Source: Heterohyrax brucei
Taxonomy: Eukaryota > Chordata > Mammalia > Hyracoidea > Procaviidae
Direction of reading: 5' to 3'
DNA: 64,000 nt
Assembly: GCA_028571685.1 (NCBI GenBank)
Contig: CM053143.1
Location: forward strand, 159,954,329 to 160,018,328
In this document: positions 10,325 to 21,383 of the stretch, one piece after another
Layout: every line of letters begins with the position of its first letter
Numbering within the stretch: position 1 is the first letter of the stretch
Notes under the pieces: model-generated
What the model was told of the DNA's origin: nothing
Databases searched by the model: none
The model's input: the letters and a program-made list of their open reading frames with translations, nothing else
Translations under genes and position numbers: made by a program

Positions 10325-11974
10325 GAGAGATTCTGAAACTTGCTTGTGAACAGAGTAGCTAAAGCAAATGTAAAAAAAATGAAGTGAAAGAGCTGAACAG
10401 TAAGTTTCAAAGACTAACTAGAGAAGAAAAAGTAGTTGTCATGGGTTGAATTGTGTCCCCCCAAAAATATGTGTAGTCACGTGGCTGGGATATGGTTCCC
10501 AGTATCTTGAGACTGTCCTCCATTGTGTGGTTTTGCTAAATTGTATGTTAAAGGATTAGGGTGGGGATGTAAATTCCTGCATAGAATTACTTCCCTGCCC
10601 TGCTGTATGGGGAGTTTCCCCGGAGTATGGCTTGTCCCACACTTAATGCTTTCAACTTGCAAGAGATAAAGGGAAAGAGAAAAAAAGGACAATTGAGAAC
10701 CTCGCTACCATCAAGCACATCCTTCAGACCAGTGGTTCTTGCACCAGGACGCTCCCTGGACAAAGACTGATACAATACTGGACTTTCCTCCAGAGCTGAC
10801 AAGGGGAAAGCCTTCCCCTGGAGCGGTCACCCTGAACATAGATTTACAACCTACTGGACTGTGTAAGAATAAACCTTCCTTTGCTAAAGCCATCCACTCT
10901 GTGGTATTTCTGTTAGAGCAGCCCTAGCTGACTAAAACAGTAGTCTTATAATGAAATGTGCAAAGACCTGCAGTTAGAAAACTAAATGCAAAGAACACTC
11001 TAGCCATTGCTAAAGCTGAACAAAACAGAGAAAATATCCAAGTCTCACACTTCAGTTTTGAAGGATTCAGTGAACAAAACACAGAATCTCACAGTAAACC
11101 TCAAAATCAGATGAAAGGAACACATAGATACTATACCAAATTTAATTGTTTGGCATTCAATCATTTCAGGAAGTAGCATCTAATCAATAACCTATGGTAT
11201 TAAAAAAAGTCCAAGCTACACAGAAGACATTGGCAAAAACAAAGATGCAGGAATTAATGGAATATTAATTGAGATGTTTCAACACACTGGTGCAGTGCTG
11301 TAGATTCTCACCCATCTATGCCAAGAATTTTAGGAGACAACTATGTGGTAAACTGACTGGAAGAGGTCCATGATTGTGTGCATTCCAAAGAAAGGTGATC
11401 TATAACAGAATGTAGAAATTATCACATGGTCATCACACACAAATAAAATTTTGCTAAAAATCATTCAAAAACAGTTGCAGTGGTACATGACAGAGATGTG
11501 CCAGAAATCCAAGGTAGATTCAGAAAAGGACATTGAACCACAAATATAATTGCTGATGATTGTTGGGTCTTGGACAAAAGCAGAGACTACCAGAAGGATG
11601 GTTAATCATATTTTATTGACTAGACAAAGGGATTTGACAGTATGGGTCACAACAAATTATTGGTAAGACTGCTAATGGTGGTAATTCTGGAACACAGAGC
11701 CTATACAGGCAGACATTTGAACTGAGCAAGGGGATATAGCATGGTATAAAATCAAGAAATGTGTGTTTCAGTTGTTCTTTGCCTTTATTTTTCAGTTGAT
11801 ATGCTGAGCAAATAATCTGAGAAATGCAATATATGAAGAAGAATGGGACATCAGGATCAAAAGAACTCATTAAGATCTTGTGATATCCTGATGACATGAC
11901 CTTGTCAAGGATTTTATTTTATTTGGATCTATAACCAATGTCCACTGAAACTTCAATCAAGAAATCAAAAGACA
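10325..11974 (+). mobile_element. RTE (BovB-like) LINE copy A, upstream part
   Basis: Plus-strand RTE from the linker before RT through the RT domain. Landmarks: gtttcaaagactaactagag, tgaaatgtgcaaagacctgc after the LTR, aattgagatgtttcaacaca, gaaaggtgatctataacaga, then motif A around ttgactagacaaagggattt (about 11617). Many stops and frameshifts make it a dead copy. It is interrupted by a solo LTR at 10437-10939, breaks at 11974 where an L1 inserted, and resumes at 14222. Confidence 0.88.
10432..10944 (+). mobile_element. Solo MaLR-type LTR with 5 bp TSD
   Basis: LTR at 10437-10939, starting tgtcatgggttgaattgtgt and ending gctgactaaaaca, hence TG...CA. A polyadenylation signal AATAAA lies near the 3' end (about 10868). 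The 5-mer gtagt occurs immediately on both sides (10432-10436 and 10940-10944), as expected for an ERVL/MaLR integration. There is no internal region, so it arose by LTR-LTR recombination. It lies inside RTE copy A and is younger than it. Confidence 0.9.
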
Positions 11975-14237
11975 GGGGCAGAGTCAAGATGGCAGACTAA
12001 ACACATGTCTTCCTAAATCCCTCTGGAAACCAAGACCTGAAATGATAATTAAATGGAGCTTTCTGGACACCTAGTGAGCCTTAGGACACAGCATAGGGCT
12101 ATTAATTTTGACTTCATACCATTGAATGAAAAACCTCTCCTCTTTCGCTGACTCCCACTCTTGGTGAGTGCTGGCTTTCACAGATTGAAGGTAACTTGCC
12201 ATTTTAACTTTTTTTTTTCTCTGTCTTAGCTGGTGGACAGAGCTGGGACTTGACTAGCAACTAATCTCAGATGCACTGATAGAGGGATCAGCAAGTGAAA
12301 TTGCCGTATTTTGAAAACCCAGCATTGGACTCTGTGTATCTCGGCACCTTTGGCCCTTCTTTCCACCTCCTCTATAGAGTAGCTGGTACCAAGGCAGGCA
12401 GGGAGCTTGTGTAGGATGCCATCTTGTTCCACTGGGAGGCAGAAATACTCATACAGAAGCCTCAGAAGGACCTAAGTCCTAGGCTGGGAGACAGTGCCTG
12501 AACAGAGGAGAGGGCTTTTCTGGCAGAAAAGCAGTATTCCACACAGTGTCACCTACAACTGGGGCCCAATGGCAGAGGCCAACAGAGTAGTAGCCTTTCT
12601 GTATTTTGAACTAGTTTATAACATCTGGGGTTCAATATAGAGGTGCTTACTTTGCCAGCTGGGAAGAGGGACCTGTACACCTGAAAACCTGACTGACTTT
12701 GGAAGTTGTCAGATACCTTTTAACTTTCATTTTAAGACAACCTAGAGAAACAACTGAGGTCCATCCTCACAGCATCTCTCCCACTCTCTGTTGACTCACA
12801 TGATGCCCCCAAAGCAATAAACTCTGGTGTAAAGTATAACCAAAAAATCAACCATGGCTTCAGAAAGCCCTCAAAACAAATCACCTCAGAACTTCCCAGA
12901 TGAAGAAACCTTTCTGAAACTATTGGAAGGTGAACAGAAAAGGATGACATAGAGAGCCCTTCTCGACCTTATACAAAATGCAGTAGAGCAAAATGAAAAA
13001 TTAAGCAACCTGTTCGATCTAACGGAACACCAGTACTCTGAAATCCAACAGATGAAGAACAAAATCAAAGAGATACAAACTTCAATTCAAAGCCAACAAA
13101 ACAGAGTGGAACAAATGGAAAAGAGGATTTCAGACTTGGAAGACAGAGCTACTGACTCCAGCATCTATGAGGAGAAATTGGAAAAAAGAAACAAGAAAAA
13201 TGAAGACAAATTAAGCAGCATGTGGGCCTCTATTACAGGGAACAAGCTATGATTCACTGGAGTTCCTGAACAGGGAAAGACACCTGAGAACACAGAAAGT
13301 TTTGTTGCTGAGCTACTGACACAAAACTTCCCAGAAATTAAGACAGAAGAGCATATAGATATCCAAGATGCATATTGAATGCCACTCAATATAGATCTCA
13401 AAAGAAAGACTCCAAGACACATTTTCCTCAAGCTTAACAAAATGAAACCCAAGCAGAAACTCTTAAAGGCAGCAAGACTCAAACCAAAGCTGACATTCAG
13501 AGGCAAAGCCTGTATGCTTTCATTGGATTTCTCTGCAGAAACAATGCTGGCACGGAGACAGTGGAATGACACACTCAAAACCTTGATGGTGAAGAACTTC
13601 CAGCCAAGAATTATGTATCATGCAAAACTATCTTTCAAATATGAAAAGGAAATGAAGACATTCACATATAAACAGAAACTCAGAGACTTTGTAAAAACTA
13701 AACCAAAGCTACAAGAAGTACTGAAAGAATCTCTTGGCTTAGAAGAACAAAACCACTAACTTTACATTTTAGAAGCAAATACAGGACACATCACCAAGAA
13801 ACCTACTTGGTTAGAGAAGGCTCCAAACTCAGTCAAAGCTATAATAGTGAAATGTGAAATGTGAAAACTAGGATGTGATCATATTAAAAAGAAGGATGTA
13901 GTAGAGTCATTATAGTCCTTCCTAATGGACAGGAAATTGATGAGACTGGTAATAATTAAACCTGGGTTCATACCTAGTTTATTAAGGAGGATCATGGGCA
14001 CAGCTGTAAAGCACAATAAAGATGTAACATATCAAATCACAAAAAGTAATACAGGAGTCTCAACCACCACAAAACCAACCCTGAAAAAGATGAAAAATCA
14101 ACTCACAAAGAATATCCCAGAACAGATTAATAAGAACAACAGAGAAAACATTAACACACAAAGAAACATATCATAATAACAGCACTAAACACATACCTAT
14201 CCATAATTACATTGAATGTGAAAGAAATGAAAAGACA
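11959..14237 (+). mobile_element. L1 with intact 5' side but missing 3' side
   Basis: L1 at 11975-14221 begins gggcagagtcaagatggcag, contains a 5' UTR and ORF1, and stops just inside the ORF2 start region (ccataattacattgaatgtg). There is no ORF2 body, 3' UTR or poly-A. It is flanked by a 16 bp TSD with one mismatch (11959-11974 and 14222-14237, aagaaatSaaaagaca). The RTE sequence on each side joins in register. This is the reverse of the usual 5' truncation. Confidence 0.88.
12854..13759 (+). pseudogene. L1 ORF1 (RNA-binding chaperone), three in-frame stops
   Basis: 302 codons in one frame from ATG 12854 to the stop at 13757-13759, the normal size of mammalian L1 ORF1p. That protein is an RNA-binding trimer that packages L1 RNA. 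The N-terminal half is rich in heptad-like KxxIxxL/EQMEKRISDLED sequence (coiled coil, about residues 55-120). The C-terminal half has the RRM-like and CTD-like region, including LRDFVKTKPKLQEVLKESLG. Stops interrupt it at 12950-12952, 13250-13252 and 13376-13378. There is no frameshift, so decay was by point mutation. The same three stop positions recur in the minus-strand L1 at 28552-29442. Confidence 0.85.
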
Positions 14238-14725
14238 TCTTGTGTTGAGCAAATTTGTTGCAAAAGACCTCTGTAAAGTATGAAAAGGCAAAGATGCCAC
14301 TTTGGAGACTAAAATGCCCCTGACTCAAGCCATGGTATTTTCAGTTGCATCATATGCGTTTGAAAGCTGGACAGTTGATAAGAAAGACATAAGAAGAATT
14401 AACGCCTTTCAACTGTGGTGTTGGTGAAGAATATTGAATGGGCTGCCAAATGAATGAACAAGTATGTTTTGAGAGAAGCTGGATGCTCCTTACAAGCAAG
14501 GATGGCAAGACTTTATTTCATAAGCTTTGGACAGGTTATGACTTAAAGACTAGTTCCTGAAGAAAGACATCATGCTTGGTGAAGTAGAGGTCAGTCAAAA
14601 AAAGGAAGAGCCTTAAAAAGATGGATTTGCACAGTGACTGCAAAAGTAGATTTAAACATAAAAATTGTGAAGATCAAGCAAGACTAGGCAATGTCTGGCT
14701 ATGTTGTACATGAGTTTAATGTGAG
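14222..14725 (+). mobile_element. RTE LINE copy A, downstream part
   Basis: Continues exactly from the duplicated target: gagcaaatttgttgcaaaag, tcaagccatggtattttcag, atcatatgcgtttgaaagct, ggtgttggtgaagaatattg. This is the C-terminal end of the RTE ORF and the start of its 3' region. It ends before the typical CAACAAC tail. Confidence 0.85.
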
Positions 14726-14731
14726 TTGTGC

Positions 14732-14822
14732 TTTAGTCTGCTAGTGCCACTCTACCAGAAATACCACAAAGTGGATGGCCTCAACAAAGGAAAGCTTATT
14801 CTTACATAGTCTGGTAGGCCAC
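14732..14822 (-). repeat. MaLR-type LTR fragment
   Basis: Reversed 3' end of the same LTR family as at 10437: tgctttagtctgctagtgcc, ccacaaagtggatggcctca, ttattcttacatagtctggt. Truncated after about 90 bp. Confidence 0.7.
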
Positions 14823-16012
14823 ATATTATTATGTGGGTTTTGATTAAATGAATAAAAGCTGCCTTGGGGCTAGCATCAATGTTTCTGGATGAGATTACTT
14901 TTATATTAGGAAAAAATCATGTTGATTCAACAGGGATGAGGATTTATGCTGAAAATCTCAGAACGTCTCAAGCCGTGCTCCTCAGATATATGAAAAGCCA
15001 GCTTTAATGTATGGTAAAAGGATTCAGGCTCAAGAGAGATAAAGACAGTATGGTGTCTTGGAAGAGAGACTAGACAGATAGTTCTGAAACTATTTATGGC
15101 TAATTAATTTTCATAGACAGTGATGCCTGATATAATTCTCTAAGTTTCTTGTCTGTAGTGCAATTTCCCAATGATATCTTCAAGTAGCTATTAAAGAAAG
15201 AATTTGTGCCTACTTTTGCAGGCAAAGGAGGGGTGGGCAAACCACACGGGCAATTTTGGAGAGAAAGGAAAGGTCCAGAAATAATGAAAAACAGCTTGAG
15301 TTGAAAATTCAGGGGAAGAGGTAACAAGTAACCATTAAGATATATAAGCATTGCTTAGGAATGCTCAAAAAAAAAAATCTGAAGTATGGATCCTATGCAA
15401 CAGATTGGGATTTTATTTATTTGACTTACATATGAAAACTGGTGTTGGCAAAAGTTAAGGGCTATGGGATATATATGTTTCAGGGTAGCAGCAGAAACTG
15501 CCATATTTACCAAGCTGCTGCAACACAACTTATGAACAGAAATTCAAATATTATACATATCACAAAGTCAACCAGTGGTTCAAACAGCACAGGTTTATCC
15601 TCCTTTATCATTCTCTATTTTTATTTTCTTCCAGGTATTGACTTCTTAGAGACAATCTTACATAACATGACATCTACTTTCCTACTCTCTCTCCCTGTGG
15701 CAGGATCTCCTAAAGGATATTACTAGAGAAACTTTAGAATTACAGCCTTGGATATCAAAACAGATTAAAATATACATTTTAAAAAAAATCATGCCTATTT
15801 TAAACATTTCTTAATTGGGATAATATGCCTATGCAGCAAGCTACTGAAATACTCTTACTGTTTATTAAAGCTACTAATTAATCCTGAAAAAATGTGTTAG
15901 CATGTAGTTGTAAAGTTTTAGCAACTTAAATAAGTTTCTCAAATAATTTGTGCTAATGGGGAAAAAATCCTTAAGAAGATAGTCTTAGACATTAGGTAAC
16001 ATTACCCTATTA
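14823..16012. other. No recognised feature
   Basis: AT-rich DNA without a repeat or exon that I recognise. The two frames of 83-94 codons lack family similarity. Confidence 0.35.
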
Positions 16013-16017
16013 AAGTA

Positions 16018-16125
16018 TCTATTTGTCTGTCTGCCTACCTTTCTATCTAACCTATATGTCTATCTACCTATCCATCCACCCGTGTGTGTGTGCCTATGCC
16101 TATGTGTATATATGCATGTGCATAC
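16018..16125. repeat. Imperfect tetranucleotide and GT microsatellite
   Basis: Degenerate (CTAT/CTGT)n, then CCATCCACC, then (GT)n and TATGTGTATA blocks. Confidence 0.8.
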
Positions 16126-16275
16126 TAATAGACTCTGAATTATTTGGAGACGGAAAATTTACTCTTATATAATTGTTTGCTAGTCAGTAAAGATTATAAT
16201 TTTGGTGGTAATGATACAGAAACACTGGGAACACTTGTAAAAGTATACACATTACTTTTTCCACTTACACTGCGG

Positions 16276-16470
16276 CATACACACACACATACACATATAC
16301 CAAAAACCAAAACAAACCTACTGCCATCCAGTTGATTCACATTCATAGGAACTCTACAGGACAAGTAGAGTTGCCTCATAGGGTTTCCGAGGAGCACCTG
16401 GTGGGTTTGACTTGTGAACCTTTGGTTAGCAGCTATAGCACTTCACCATTCCACCACCAGCGTTTCTGTA
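16276..16470 (-). repeat. AfroSINE preceded by (AC)n
   Basis: An (AC)n tract at 16276-16300 leads into a reversed AfroSINE: accaaaaaccaaaacaaacc (tail complement), the core ttgattcacattcataggaa, gtttccgaggagcacctggt, ggttagcagctatagcactt, ending about 16468. Confidence 0.85.
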
Positions 16471-17014
16471 CACGTACACAGGGACATTTAAATGTATATA
16501 CAAATTTCCCCCCGACCCCAGAATTTCAGTATGGGATACAATAAACACTTGATGGTTTCCTCCCCCACTTTCTAAACACTAGAGGCTTTTTTTTCTTTCA
16601 TTTGTTTCATGTATCCAAAACTATTGTGGCCATCCTTCCTCTATCTTGGCTTTACTCTTGCTTTCTTTTTATTTTCCTTTAGATTATCTGGAATCAATAT
16701 GAATTGCTTGCAGAATGAAAAGACTTTACGGAGTTAAGCTAATGTTGTTTGTATTGTACAGTTTTATAAATAGACATTATGTAAATTCAGCATATCTTAG
16801 AAGTAGTAAATATTTTTTAAATATGTGTAGATTCTTTGTTTTCTCCAAACTTTCTCTTCATCTAGACAGGCACTAAAGTTTAAGGTTTGTTCCCAATTCC
16901 CCCATAATGCAGTCTGACCACTAAATCGTATAGTCTTGCTCAGGCCTTTACGCTGCCTTTTTCTCATGATCTCAATTGTCAATTCCAGTGCAGGGGTCCT
17001 TTCAGAAAGGATAG
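16471..17014. other. No recognised feature
   Basis: Apparently unique AT-rich sequence. No feature is supported. Confidence 0.35.
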
Positions 17015-17430
17015 TGTATTAGTTATTTAGTACTGCTATAACAGAAATACCACAAGCAGATGGATATTACAAAGTGAAATTAATTTTTTCCCAGTGTAGT
17101 AGCTTAGAAGTCTAAATTTGGAATGTCAGATTCAGAAGAAGGCTTTCTCTCTCTGTTGGCTCTGGAGGAAGTTTCTTGGCATCAATCTTTCCTCAGACCA
17201 GTGGCCTCTTAGCCCAGGAATCTGAAGTCCAAAGGACGTACTTTTCTTGGCTCTTGTTTCTTGTTGGTATAATATCCCCAAGTCTCTCTACTTGATTCTT
17301 TCTTTATATCTCAAAAGAGATTAGTTTAAGACATAAGTTAATCTCTTAGACTGAGGCCAGCGTTCAAAACATACTTATCACTTATCCCATCTCATTCACA
17401 TCATAGAGATAGAATTTATAACAAAGACGG
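17015..17430 (-). repeat. MaLR-type LTR, partial
   Basis: Reversed LTR of the 10437 family: tgtattagttatttagtact, gctataacagaaataccaca, ggctctggaggaagtttctt, atatctcaaaagagattagt, catagagatagaatttataa. The terminal 100 bp (5' end in LTR sense) is missing. It abuts RTE sequence. Confidence 0.8.
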
Positions 17431-17439
17431 GAGTCATGC

Positions 17440-17551
17440 ATCCAGTTGCCATAGTGCAGGATTCTATGAGGGCAAGTAGAAAGAAGATGGGAGAAATACA
17501 CAAAGTCATTATACCAAAAAGAATTGGTCTACATTCAACCATTTCAAGGTA
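17440..17551 (+). mobile_element. RTE LINE copy B, segment 1
   Basis: Linker region before RT on the plus strand: gtgcaggattctatgagggc, acacaaagtcattatacc, aagaattggtctacattcaa, ccatttcaaggta. It is interrupted at a TA by a mariner-derived element and resumes at 18104. Confidence 0.85.
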
Positions 17552-18103
17552 TGATAATTAAACTTTTGAACTCACCCTAGAAAGACTGCTGCGTATCTCA
17601 TTGCTGAATGTCACCATGGTCACCTTTGAAGTACTCACCTTGGAAGCTATGCACTGACACCAGCACCTAGTCCACCTTTCAAAGCAATTTTGAAACTTAT
17701 TTTTCTGAAATGGCCATAAGAGCTATTGTCATAGTACCCTTGATGTTCTGAATGTCATCAAACTGTCTTCCTTTATTATTTCCTTTATCTTTGGGCAAAA
17801 AAATAAGTCACTGGGGGACAGATCAGGTGAGTAGGGAAGGTGCTCCAATATAGTTATTGGTTTATTTGTTAAAGATTCCCTTGCAGACAATTACAAAATT
17901 AAGTTTGAGAACTTGCCAGTGGGCTACTTTGGAAAATTGCCATTCCATAAAAAGTTCCAAAATTGCTTTGAAGGATGGACTAGGTGCTGATGTTGGTGTA
18001 TCGATTCCTAAGGGTAGTACTTTGAATGTGACCATTGTGATATTCACCAATAAGGTATGTAGCACTTAGAACAATTAAGATCATGGACTCAATTGTCAGA
18101 CCT
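17552..18103 (-). mobile_element. Mariner-derived long-inverted-repeat element (copy 2)
   Basis: 552 bp inserted in RTE copy B and flanked by TA (17550-17551 and 18104-18105), the expected Tc1/mariner target duplication. Terminal repeats: tgataattaaacttttgaac at the left, gactcaattgtcagacct at the right. The long left arm (to about 17860) is the complement of the mariner transposase 3' end. The right arm (about 17930-18090) repeats its terminal part in the opposite sense. The central block ttgcagacaattacaaaatt resembles an internal copy of the terminal repeat. No functional transposase. Confidence 0.87.
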
Positions 18104-18450
18104 TATATGACTGGAAACCAATGGTATGAAGAAGAAGTTCATATTATACTAAAGTCATTTGTAAAAACGAAGCTCTGGAAAGGACAAAATATAAACTTAG
18201 ACATGTCAACAAATGGATGCAGTGCTGGGAGCCCTTACTTGTCTGTAGCAAGACATTGGGAACACAGTAACCTGGGCAACAGACAAGAAGAGATCCATAT
18301 TCATGCCCATTCCAAAGAATCTCATCCAACTAAATATGGAAATTATCAAAGAATATCATTAATATCACGCACAAGTAGTTTTCATGAATACCATTCAAAA
18401 GTGGCTACAGTGGTATATTGAAAATGGGATGGATTCAGAAGAATCAGATG
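18104..18450 (+). mobile_element. RTE LINE copy B, segment 2
   Basis: Picks up directly after the mariner-derived element: gactggaaaccaatggtatg, gaagttcatattatactaaa, agagatccatattcatgccc, gaaattatcaaagaatatca. It covers the beginning of the RT domain and is heavily mutated. Confidence 0.83.
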
Positions 18451-18479
18451 AAACTTTTCTGAAGGCAGAGGACATCTGA

Positions 18480-19985
18480 AAGATGTTCAGCTGTAGAAGA
18501 AATCACCAAATCATTATCATTTGCAATAGCCCCCAAGGAGTCACAATACTTAAAAATAAATCTAACCAGAAATGTAAAAGACTTGTACAAAGAAAACTAC
18601 AACACACTATTGCAAGAAACCAAAAGAGACCTACATAAATGGAGAAATTTACATTGCTCATGATAGGAAGACTCAACATCTTAGAAATGTTTATGCTACC
18701 CAAAGTTGTCTATGCCAGCCAAGCCAAGTGCCGTCGAGTGGGATAGATTCAATGAAATTCCAGTACAAACTTTAAAGACATTTTTTAAAGAGATGGAGAA
18801 ACAAATCATCAACTTTATATGAAAAGGTAAGAAGCTCTGAGTAAGTAAAGTATTACTAAACAAGAACAAGGTGAGAGGTCTTAAATACCTGATTTTTAGA
18901 AACTATTGCACCACCACAGTAGTCAAAATAGCCTGGTACTGGTAGAAAAACAGACACATATGTCAACAGAACAGGACTGAGAACACAGAAACAAAATCAT
19001 CCACCTCTGAGCAACTGATATTTGAAAAAGTCCCAAAGTCTGTAACTTGGGGGAAAGAAATTCTTTAACAAATGGTGTTGGCATAACTTGGTATCCATCT
19101 GTAAGAATATAAAACAAGACCCGTATCTCACACCATGCACCAAAGGAACTGAAAACAAATCAAAGACCTAATAGCAAACAAAAACGACAAAGATGGAAAG
19201 AAAAAATAGGGACAACACTGGGATCCCCAATACTCAGTATAAACAGAAACTTTACAAGTAATGCACAAGTATCAGAAGAGGAAGTAGATAACTGGGAACT
19301 CCTGAAGCTGAAACACTTATGTTCTTCCAAAGCTATCACTAAAAGAGTAAAAAGACAGCCTGCAGAATGGGAAATTTTTTTGGCTATGCCATATCCAAAC
19401 AGTGTCTAATCTCTATAATCTACAATATATTATAAAACCTCAACAACAAAAAGACAATAACCCAAGTTAAAAAAAAAAAAAAAAAGGCAAAGGACGTGAG
19501 CAGGCATTATTTCACAAAAGACAAAATCCAGGCAGCTAACAGATACGTGAGGAAATGCTTACGATCATTAGCTATTAGAGATATCCAAACCAAAACTGCA
19601 ATGAGATACCATCTCACCCCAATAAGGCTGGCATTAAACTGAAACACACAAAATAATAAATGTTGGAGAGGCTGTGGGAAGACTAGAACACTTATACTTT
19701 GTTAATAGGAATGTAAAATAGTATGACCACTTTCAAAATCAATTTGACACTTCCTTAAAAAGCTAGAAATATAAATACCATAGGATCTAGCAATACACTT
19801 CTTGAAATATATTTGTGAGAAGGAAATGGATAAACAAACTACAGCATGTTCACACAGTGAAATGCTACATAATGATGAATGAAAGTTATGATCTTGGGAA
19901 AGATCTAATAACATGGAGGAATCTGGAAGTCTTTACACTAAGTGAAATTAGGCAGTTGCAAAAGAACAAATTCAAGTTCTAATAT
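18480..19985 (+). mobile_element. L1 3' half (ORF2 C-terminus to 3' region)
   Basis: Plus-strand L1 lacking its 5' part. It reads an ORF2 segment with NLTRNVKDLYKENYNTLLQE, then tatgaaaaggtaagaagctc, aacaaatggtgttggcataa, gcaaaggacgtgagcaggca, gagataccatctcaccccaa and gcagttgcaaaagaaca near the end. Many stops. An A run lies at 19470-19486. A micro-SINE is embedded at 18714. More diverged than the 23.7 kb L1. Confidence 0.85.
18714..18742 (-). repeat. Micro-AfroSINE inside L1
   Basis: About 29 bp (gccagccaagccaagtgccg then tcgagtggga) interrupt otherwise continuous L1 ORF2 sequence between caaagttgtctat and tagattcaatgaaattcc. This is the reversed 3' end of an AfroSINE. A TSD is not obvious here. 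Confidence 0.65.
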
Positions 19986-20139
19986 TTTCTCAACAGCAAA
20001 CAAAGACATGCAACAGTAACAATGAATGCCACTCTGCAAGACACCACCACGTATCAACAAGAACACAGCTATGAAATGCTGATATACAAAGATTATGAAA
20101 CCTTAACAAGTTATTTGCACAGTATTGCCAATGCAAGCA

Positions 20140-20178
20140 CATGGTGTCAAGTTTGCAAACATAATTATCAGACCTTGC
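20140..20178 (+). repeat. Mariner terminal-repeat remnant
   Basis: The stretch caagtttgcaaacataatta tcagacctt resembles the right terminus of the mariner-derived elements at 17552 and 47761. The rest of an element is not recognisable. Confidence 0.45.
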
Positions 20179-20204
20179 ATATATATGATACACATATTGT
20201 TTTC

Positions 20205-21276
20205 CTGTGACTTGTTGACTACGCAAGCATTAGACTGTGTGAACAATAACAAATTAGATACAACTTTACAAAGAATGGGAATTCCAGAACTTTTAATTGT
20301 GCTCACAAGAAACTTCCACATAGTACAAAAGGCAGTTTTGTGAATAGAACAAGGGAGTACTGTGTGGTTTAAATTCCAGAAAACTGTGCATCAGGATTGT
20401 GTCCTTTCACCATACTTATTCAATTTGTATGCTGAGAAAAAAAATTGTGAAGCTGTGTTATGTGAAGAAGAATGGAGCATCAGAATTGGAGGCAAACTCA
20501 AAGAATTTATGATATACAGGTAACACAATTTTGATTGTGAAATTGAATAAGTTTTGAAACACTTACTGATGAATATGATGGACTACAGCCTTCAGTACAG
20601 GTTATACAACAACTCAAAGAGAAATCCTCATAACTGGACCAAGAAGCAAAATCATGATAAAATAGTCAAGATAGACGTTATCAAGGATTGGATTCACTAA
20701 TTAATTGGATCCACAAGCAACACTCATGGAAGCAGCAATCACAAAATGAAGAGACACATTGCATTGGTCAAGTTTGCTGTAAAAGATCTCTTTGAAGTGC
20801 AGGAAAACAAAGGTATTACCTTTAAGATTAAGGTGTCCAAGCCATGATCTTTTCAATTGCATCGTATGCATGCAAAAGCTCAACAATAAAAGGAGAAAAA
20901 ATTGATGCCTTCCAATTGTGATGCTGGAGAAGAATATGGAATATTCCATGGACTGTCAAAAGAAGGAAAAGGTCTGTGTTGGAAGAAGTACAATCAGAAT
21001 ATTCCTTAGAAGCAAGGAAGGCAAGACTGTGTCTTATAAACTTTGGACATGGTATGAAGAATGGTCAGTACCTGGAAAAGGACATCAAACATGATGCAGC
21101 AGAGTTAGTGAAAAAGCCAAAGAGCCTCAATGAGACGGGTTGACACAGTAGGTACAACAGTGGACTCAAGCATAGTGATTATGCAGGTGACAGGGCATTA
21201 GTCAGTATTTCGATCTGTGGTACCTGGGGTTGCTATGAGTTAGAACCATATATACAGCACCTAACAACAGCAACAA
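20205..21276 (+). mobile_element. RTE LINE copy B, segment 3 to 3' end
   Basis: Resumes in RT motif A (tgacttgttgactacgcaag, gcattagactgtgtgaacaa) and runs through atgggaattccagaactttt, ttgtatgctgagaaa, ttttcaattgcatcgtatgc, ctggagaagaatatgga to the 3' end cagcacctaacaacagcaac. About 130 bp of RT sequence is missing relative to segment 2. Multiple stops. Confidence 0.87.
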
Positions 21277-21383
21277 CAGGAATTTCACATCAGGTGAGAA
21301 TATGGTGGACAATCTCACAACACTGGGAATTACGTCCTAGCCCAACTGATACGTATGTTTTGGGAAGAGAATTCAATTCATGA
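21277..21383 (-). repeat. MaLR-type LTR end fragment
   Basis: Reversed 5' end of the LTR family: atatggtggacaatctcaca, cactgggaattacgtcctag, attcaattcatgaca. It directly abuts the RTE CAACAAC tail. Confidence 0.7.

Noticed and set aside
13165..13578. 137-codon minus-strand ORF
   Set aside because: It is the antisense shadow of the L1 ORF1 on the plus strand.
20125..20343. Overlapping 62-78 codon ORFs on both strands around 20 kb
   Set aside because: No similarity, mutually overlapping, partly in RTE and mariner remnants.
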